Shown here in pieces: positions 6,273 to 9,815 of a stretch of DNA of 9,815 bases. Below the pieces are notes generated by a model, which ran no database searches, was not told where the DNA came from, and was given only the letters and a program-made list of their open reading frames with translations. The stretch is from Bacillota bacterium (GTDB taxonomy: Bacteria; Bacillota; Sulfobacillia; JAJZIM01; JAJZBP01), in assembly GCA_021798855.1 (NCBI GenBank), contig JAJZBP010000064.1:1-9815 (forward strand). The letters run 5' to 3'. The stretch's first letter is position 1; every line of letters starts with the position of its first letter. A program made the translations under genes and the position numbers.

Positions 6273-6500
6273 TTATCCCCGACGCACCACAAGGCGCCAG
6301 TGGTCCCCCGACTTCTCCTGGATGAGATCCCAGCCCTGCCGCCGACAAAGTTCGGGAATTGACTCGAGGGCCGCCGGTTGATGATCCACCAGGATCTCCA
6401 GGACTTGCCCGGATTCCATCCGCAGCAATTTCTGCCTGGCGCGCAGGGACGGATAGGGGCACACTTCCCCCCGCACATCCAGGGTGTCGTCAGGTGTCAT
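6273..6500 (-). CDS. TusA/SirA-like sulfur carrier protein
   Basis: This 75-residue protein has the TusA fold signature: an N-terminal strand LDVRGEVCPYP with Cys14 in CPxP, then a helix (LRARQKLLRM), SGQVLEILVDH, and a second helix before a final strand. In this family the cysteine carries sulfur as a persulfide and passes it between enzymes. The start ATG 6500 was chosen because AAGGAG lies 5 nt upstream and because the domain begins right there; the longer frame to 6575 overlaps the preceding gene. It sits 31 nt after the TusB-like gene and 2 nt before the flavoprotein gene. It is named TusA-like because paralogues serve tRNA thiolation, sulfur oxidation or selenium use, and the sequence does not decide between them. 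Confidence 0.85.
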   Translation of the reverse strand: MTPDDTLDVRGEVCPYPSLRARQKLLRMESGQVLEILVDHQPAALESIPELCRRQGWDLIQEKSGDHWRLVVRRG

Positions 6501-6531
6501 CACCGCTCCTTCCCCTTGCGCTCCACCCACG

Positions 6532-6837
6532 TCAGGCCCACGAAACGACCCTGCCCGCCGCCAGGAGGAGTTCAACGATTTGCCCGTAAGTCACCGCCCG
6601 CACCCGCGGCGGAAAGTCGTCCTTGCCCCCCCGGGCCTCCAGATCAGCGTCCACCGCCAGAAGTCCACCGCGCCAGGCCGCCAGGCTTTGCGCCCGCGGC
6701 GAGCCGGAGCGCAATCCGTAGACACCGTCGCCATAGAACAATATACCCCAGTCCAGGTCTTCTCCGGCCAGGTTGAGCAGGTCATCCCAACCCTCCCCCC
6801 CGGGGGGACGGGAGGTGATTACCAACGTGCCACCCAT
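6532..6837 (-). CDS. TusB/DsrH-like sulfur relay protein
   Basis: This 101-residue protein resembles TusB/DsrH, a subunit of the DsrEFH/TusBCD complex. Shared features are the LLNL region, DGVYGL (37-42), the later AVDADLEARG, a TYGQIVELL helix and a C-terminal WA like the terminal Trp of E. coli TusB. It contains no cysteine, so it cannot itself carry persulfide. The ATG at 6837-6835 overlaps the stop of the TusC-like gene by one base (TGATG), which implies translational coupling. An adjacent TTG one codon earlier is possible. Assignment is from pattern similarity; the DsrH family is weakly conserved. Confidence 0.75.
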   Translation of the reverse strand: MGGTLVITSRPPGGEGWDDLLNLAGEDLDWGILFYGDGVYGLRSGSPRAQSLAAWRGGLLAVDADLEARGGKDDFPPRVRAVTYGQIVELLLAAGRVVSWA

Positions 6838-7226
6838 CAAAAAGCCACCACCGTTTCGTGTCGCTGGATCAATTCACCGGCCTCCATCCTGGACACCAAA
6901 CGCACCCCGGCGACCAGGTCATCCTCCCGAATGCCCCGGTCCGCCAAATCCTCCCGCACCGCCAAGGGGACGATGTCGCACAGATCCAATTCCGCCAGGA
7001 AGCGACTCGCCACGGGCCGTTTGGCCGCCGCCGGAGCCGTTTTGACCAGAGCGTTGTAGACTCCGTCCCCCAAAAGGAGAACTTCCGGCGTCGTGTCACC
7101 GGCCCAAAGACCCACGGATACACGAAAAGCCTCCAGGGAATCCTTCCCGCCCACGGGGGGCTTGCGGACCAAAACCAGAACTTGCTTTACGGACGTAAAC
7201 CATTCCCCCCGATTTTTGTTTGCCAC
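6837..7226 (-). CDS. TusC/DsrF-like DsrE-fold protein
   Basis: This 129-residue protein has the DsrE/DsrF fold pattern: strand VKQVLVLVRKPP (13-24), a helix with SLEAFRVSVGLW, LLLGDGVYNAL (50-60), and a distal part (ELDLCDIVPLAV ... LADRGI ... VVAF) that lines up with E. coli TusC (YDIEQCWVCAASLRERGL ... VILRF). Its only cysteine is Cys83, not at the usual catalytic position of TusD/DsrE. The proximal core clearly starts near residue 13. The only usable upstream codon nearby is GTG 7226, with TAGGA 9 nt before it. The open frame continues to 8120 but there it opposes the universal stress gene and is not coding. First gene of the sulfur-relay cluster; its stop overlaps the TusB-like start. Confidence 0.75.
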   Translation of the reverse strand: MANKNRGEWFTSVKQVLVLVRKPPVGGKDSLEAFRVSVGLWAGDTTPEVLLLGDGVYNALVKTAPAAAKRPVASRFLAELDLCDIVPLAVREDLADRGIREDDLVAGVRLVSRMEAGELIQRHETVVAF

Positions 7227-7234
7227 CTGTCCCC

Positions 7235-7264
7235 ATCCTACCGCACTCCACCACTCCCTGACAA
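7235..7264 (-). promoter_or_regulatory. Candidate promoter of the sulfur-relay cluster
   Basis: On the minus strand, TTGTCA (7264-7259, 5/6 to consensus) is followed after 18 nt by TAGGAT (7240-7235, 4/6). The predicted start point would be almost at the GTG 7226, so the mRNA would be leaderless or begin at a later codon. The same TAGGAT also contains the only ribosome-site-like bases, so only one of the two readings can be right. Confidence 0.3.
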
Positions 7265-7351
7265 GATCCACCGCCGGCGCCGCGTGCGCCCCTCCCTTGG
7301 AACCGCCGTTTGGCCAGCCATCCATCCGACCGAGGTCCAACCGACCGGTTG

Positions 7352-7390
7352 TGCTATGATGTTCAACACCATCCCAATTCGAAGGAGGAG
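7352..7390 (+). promoter_or_regulatory. Extended -10 promoter and ribosome site of the stress gene
   Basis: TGC-TATGAT (7352-7360) is an extended -10 element (TGnTATGAT); no good -35 stands upstream, which such promoters can tolerate. AAGGAGGAG (7382-7390) follows and sets the TTG start 7 nt further on. The predicted leader is about 30 nt. Confidence 0.45.
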
Positions 7391-7397
7391 ATTCCTG

Positions 7398-8222
7398 TTG
7401 ACCGATCCCCTCCTGGTTGCCGTGGCTATGCAAAAAGGCTCGCGACACGCCGCCAGGGAAGGAATAGCCTTGGCCGAACGGTTGGAGGCTCCCCTCCATC
7501 TGGCCCACGTCTACCATCCCGAAGCGCAAGACCTTACTGAGGCCGAAGAAAACCTCCAGCGGCTGGCACGGGAAGCCGATGGTCTGGTTTCTTCCGTCAA
7601 AACCTGGTTTCTGGAGGTGCCAGGAGACCTGGCTTCCCGCGAAGAGGAAACCAAAAACGCCCTGTTTCGACTTTTCGGGGAGATCGGCGCCCAGGCTTTG
7701 GTTCTGGCCAGCCATTCCCGTCCGGAAGACGAGCGGAACATGCTGGGGGGCACCGCCAGCCGCATCCTGCATGGGGCCACCTGCCCCTGCCTGTTCGTCC
7801 CCCCCATGGCTCCCATCGGTTCCCGCATTCTGGTTCCGGTGGACGGAAGCTCCACTTCCCACAGGGCCGCGCAACTGGCTCTGAACTGGGCCAGACGTCT
7901 GGGCGCCGATCTCGACCTGGTCACCGTGGCCGGCAGCCGTGAACGTTCCGCCTCCCGCCTTGAGGAGGCCGAAGCCCGCGACATCCTCTGTTCCTTCGCC
8001 GCTCTGGCCGGGCGAAAGAAGGTTTCCGCCGTCGTTCATCTGCGCCAAGGCTCCGCCCCCAAGTCCATCGTCGCCCTGGCCGAAGAGTTGGCCAGCGGTC
8101 TTTTGGTCATCGGCACCCACGGGCGCTCCGGTTTGGGAGGTTGGCTGATCGGCAGCGTGGCCGACGCGGTGGTCCGCCGCGCACCCTGCCCGGTGCTGGT
8201 GGTGCCGCCGGAAAAACGTTGA
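7398..8222 (+). CDS. Universal stress protein with two UspA domains
   Basis: This 274-residue cytoplasmic protein has two tandem UspA domains. The first (about 1-138) starts LLVAVAMQKGSRHAAREG and ends ATCPCLFVPP, but lacks the glycine-rich nucleotide site, reading ASHSRPEDERNMLGGTAS instead. The second (about 143-274) starts ILVPVDGSSTSHRAAQLA and has a complete ATP-binding motif GTHGRSGLGGWLIGS (G-x2-G-x9-GS) before VADAVVRRAPCPVLVV. Family knowledge suggests ATP binding by the second domain only and a role in stress survival or energy limitation; the target is unknown. The TTG start is set by AAGGAGGAG 7 nt upstream; the open frame extends far upstream (to 6858) but there it opposes the sulfur-relay gene. 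Transcribed away from that cluster from a shared 171-base region. Confidence 0.92.
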   Translation: MTDPLLVAVAMQKGSRHAAREGIALAERLEAPLHLAHVYHPEAQDLTEAEENLQRLAREADGLVSSVKTWFLEVPGDLASREEETKNALFRLFGEIGAQALVLASHSRPEDERNMLGGTASRILHGATCPCLFVPPMAPIGSRILVPVDGSSTSHRAAQLALNWARRLGADLDLVTVAGSRERSASRLEEAEARDILCSFAALAGRKKVSAVVHLRQGSAPKSIVALAEELASGLLVIGTHGRSGLGGWLIGSVADAVVRRAPCPVLVVPPEKR

Positions 8223-8323
8223 AAACTGACCGGAGGGGAACCGTCCCGCAGGAATCGACGGAGAAAGAGCGAACTATCCAGGCGTCCTTCCCGCAAATCA
8301 TGGTCCCCAAAGGGAGAGGCATA

Positions 8324-9133
8324 ATGAGCACTCAGCCAAAGTTGCAGATGGGGCGATGGCGAACCGCCGTTTCCCGGGTCGTCGCTTTGTCGCTAACCTC
8401 GGTCCTGTTGTTGTTTGGGGCCGCTGGGTGCGGTGCCGCGGGAGGAAGACCAAAACCGGTCTGGCCCGGCGGCGGGGCCTGGACGGATCTGGCCAAGTTG
8501 GGCAACTATTCTTTCCAATCCAGCTACCACCTGCGAACGGCGCCGTCAACCGCCTCCCTGTCGGTTGACGGGGAATACCACGACCCCAGCGACTACCAAT
8601 TGACCGGCGACATGTCCGGTGCCGCCGGCGGGCAACAGGTCGCCCTGATCGACGCCGGCAACCACTATTACGCCGGCATACCGGGAGGCGAGTTCGTGGA
8701 CCTGAGGGGGAACCTCCGGCAGTCGCCGGGCGGCTCGACCGGGTCGAACAACGCGACCGCGAAAATCTCGCAGGGTTTGGGTGCCTTCAACACGGCTTGG
8801 AGCACCCTTCTGGCCGGCAGCAGCGGGCGATACACCGGCCCCTGCCTGATCGCCGGGCGGCCGGGCAATTCCTTTGCGTTGAACGTTTCTTTGTACGGGC
8901 TGGCATCCTGGTTCGGTTTGGGGAAGATCGGCGGCGCCGCCTGCCTGGATGCAGCCACGAACGCACCTCTGCGCTTGGATGTCGCCTGGCAACAAAAAGG
9001 CGGCTCTTCCTCGTTGAACGCCCACTTCCTGGTGACGGGCGTAGGGAACGTGCCCTCCATTCCGGCCCCGGCGGGGGCGGTGCCCCTGTCTTCGTTGGCG
9101 CGACAGGGTGGAGCGGGGATGCCTCGACCTTGA
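8324..9133 (+). CDS. Secreted lipoprotein of unknown function
   Basis: This 269-residue protein has a signal peptide with basic residues (GRWRTAVSR), a hydrophobic core (VVALSLTSVLLLFG) and the lipobox AAGC, so Cys36 is the lipidation site cut by LspA. The mature part is Gly/Ser-rich with alternating strands, for example ASLSVDGEYHDPSDYQLTGD and VALIDAGNHYYAG ... FVDLRGN. This pattern recalls beta-sheet lipoproteins of the LppX/LprG or LolA fold, which hold lipids; that is a fold-level guess. Two further cysteines, Cys174 and Cys207, could form a disulfide. The end is a Pro/Ala/Gly tail. ATG 8324 was chosen for the AGGGAGAGG just before it; an in-frame ATG at 8300 has no ribosome site. It follows the stress gene by 101 nt in the same direction and may be cotranscribed. 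Confidence 0.75.
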   Translation: MSTQPKLQMGRWRTAVSRVVALSLTSVLLLFGAAGCGAAGGRPKPVWPGGGAWTDLAKLGNYSFQSSYHLRTAPSTASLSVDGEYHDPSDYQLTGDMSGAAGGQQVALIDAGNHYYAGIPGGEFVDLRGNLRQSPGGSTGSNNATAKISQGLGAFNTAWSTLLAGSSGRYTGPCLIAGRPGNSFALNVSLYGLASWFGLGKIGGAACLDAATNAPLRLDVAWQQKGGSSSLNAHFLVTGVGNVPSIPAPAGAVPLSSLARQGGAGMPRP

Positions 9134-9168
9134 TCGAGCCCGGCAAACCGAAAAAATTAAAAAAATCC

Positions 9169-9211
9169 TTGTTTTTTGCCCGAAAAGAGGCATAATTTGC
9201 CATAAGGGGGG
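9169..9211 (+). promoter_or_regulatory. Candidate promoter and ribosome site of the methylase gene
   Basis: An AT-rich stretch follows the lipoprotein gene. TTGTTT (9169-9174) and CATAAT (9191-9196) are 16 nt apart. AAGGGGGG (9204-9211) is a clear ribosome site 6 nt before the TTG start at 9218. The drop in GC here contrasts with the flanking genes. Confidence 0.35.
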
Positions 9212-9217
9212 CTGAAA

Positions 9218-9688
9218 TTGTCGCACCACGGGGCGGTCATGGAGCAACTGCGCTGGGGAAATAGGACAGACGATCCTTTCGACCACGTTGTGAATGTGGC
9301 TTCCGTCCCTCAGCGCAGCCCCTTTCGTTATCCCGGCGGCAAAACCTGGCTGGTCCCCGAAATAAGGGCTTGGCTACGTTCCCTCCCTATCAAACCGAAA
9401 ATCTTGGTCGAACCCTTCGCCGGGGGGGCCATCGCTTCCCTCACGGCCGTATGCGAAGGGTTGGTTGAAAAGGCAGTACTCGCCGAGCTTGACCCCCATG
9501 TTGACGCCGCTTGGTGCCTCATCTTGGAGGACGAAGCATGGCTGACTGAACATATCCTTGCATTCAAGATGGATCGGGACAGCGTCCTCGCTCTCTTGGC
9601 TAAGGAACCGGAAGATTGGAGAGAAAAGGGCTTTCAAGCCATCGTGCGCAATCGGGTACAACGGGGTGGCATCATGGCCCCCGTGTAA
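9218..9688 (+). pseudogene. D12-class DNA adenine methyltransferase, truncated
   Basis: The first 150 or so residues match D12/Dam-type N6-adenine methyltransferases, which methylate adenine in DNA using S-adenosylmethionine. Visible are SPFRYPGGKTWLVPEI (the N-terminal PGGK motif), the AdoMet motif I VEPFAGGAIASL, AELDPHVDAAW, and VRNRVQRGGIMAP, after which relatives normally read GAGL and continue for another 100 or more residues. Here the frame hits TAA at 9686-9688 right after MAPV. The catalytic DPPY motif, usually C-terminal, is missing, so the product cannot methylate. The TTG start (9218) follows AAGGGGGG by 6 nt. The break coincides with sequence that looks like an insertion element end, and the rest of the gene may lie beyond the window. 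Genes of this type often belong to a restriction-modification pair. Confidence 0.8.
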
Positions 9689-9815
9689 GCATTCGGTAAA
9701 CCCATCGGTAAAACTAACTTCGTTGATAGCCTAAGCCGGCTTACCGTTTTTAACGATATTTACGGTCAAGGAAATCTAAAGCTGTTGGAGATCAGGTCCC
9801 AAACCCGGCCGACGG
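9684..9815. mobile_element. Probable left end of an insertion element (IS66-like)
   Basis: From about 9684-9685 the sequence changes abruptly from a methylase reading frame to lower-GC, non-coding DNA. It begins GTAAGCATTCGGTAAACC; ends starting 5'-GTAAGC are, from memory, typical of IS66-family inverted repeats. Two direct copies of TCGGTAAA (9693-9700, 9705-9712) and an inverted TTACCG (9741-9746) lie close inside, like transposase-binding repeats at an IS end. No transposase frame is visible before the window ends, so the family is tentative. Confidence 0.4.

Noticed and set aside
6858..7397. Upstream extension of the universal stress frame
   Set aside because: It is antisense to the TusC-like gene and has no UspA similarity. 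The AAGGAGGAG site fixes the start at TTG 7398.
7227..8120. Long minus-strand extension of the TusC-like frame
   Set aside because: It opposes the universal stress gene, whose domains and ribosome site are clear. The sulfur-relay domain only begins near the GTG at 7226.
9684..9815. Group I or group II intron interrupting the methylase
   Set aside because: The junction begins GTGTAAGC, not the group II GUGYG start, and no group I core elements were recognised. An IS end fits better, though the window is too short to exclude an intron.

Overview
The window looks like chromosomal DNA from a GC-rich, probably spore-forming Firmicute of the Clostridia/Moorella/Desulfotomaculum type. The reasons are strong purine-rich Shine-Dalgarno sites, many TTG and GTG starts, a YteA-type DksA zinc-finger protein (a family typical of spore formers) next to lspA and an rluD-type gene, and a DUF2103-like protein. 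The lineage is inferred from gene content, not from a marker gene.

Layout, left to right. Bases 1-423 hold the 3' part of a broken IS481-like transposase on +. A minus-strand intrinsic terminator (511-545) follows, and it ends a YchF-type P-loop NTPase gene (601-1647, -). Upstream of that lies an unrecognised membrane-anchored protein (1705-2346, -). Divergent from it is a DUF2103-like protein (2552-2845, +). It converges on a minus-strand cluster that reads, from right to left, a TusC/DsrF-like protein (6837-7226), a TusB/DsrH-like protein (6532-6837), a TusA-like protein (6273-6500), a geranylgeranyl-reductase-type flavoprotein (5332-6270), YteA-type zinc finger (4583-5200), lspA (3989-4447) and an RluD-type pseudouridine synthase (2893-3945). 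Divergent from the sulfur-relay genes, on +, are a two-domain universal stress protein (7398-8222) and a secreted lipoprotein (8324-9133). The right end holds a D12-class DNA adenine methyltransferase (from 9218, +) cut off at about 9683 by foreign sequence that resembles the end of an IS66-type element.

How the genes fit together. The TusC-TusB-TusA-flavoprotein genes overlap or lie 2-31 bases apart and look like one transcription unit for sulfur handling, but neither a TusD/DsrE nor a TusE/DsrC gene is in the window. yteA-lspA-rluD is a housekeeping group.

The most unusual signal is a 37-40 bp palindromic repeat present three times. One copy sits inside the transposase, where it breaks the frame. 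Two copies sit in the first codons of the rluD gene, where they are read in frame as a repeated peptide (VAQA...PRTV). The 14-bp flanks are identical in all three copies. The middle is 9 or 12 bp, differs in every copy and mostly keeps a stem. This behaves like a small mobile palindromic element that can insert into genes. I cannot name it.
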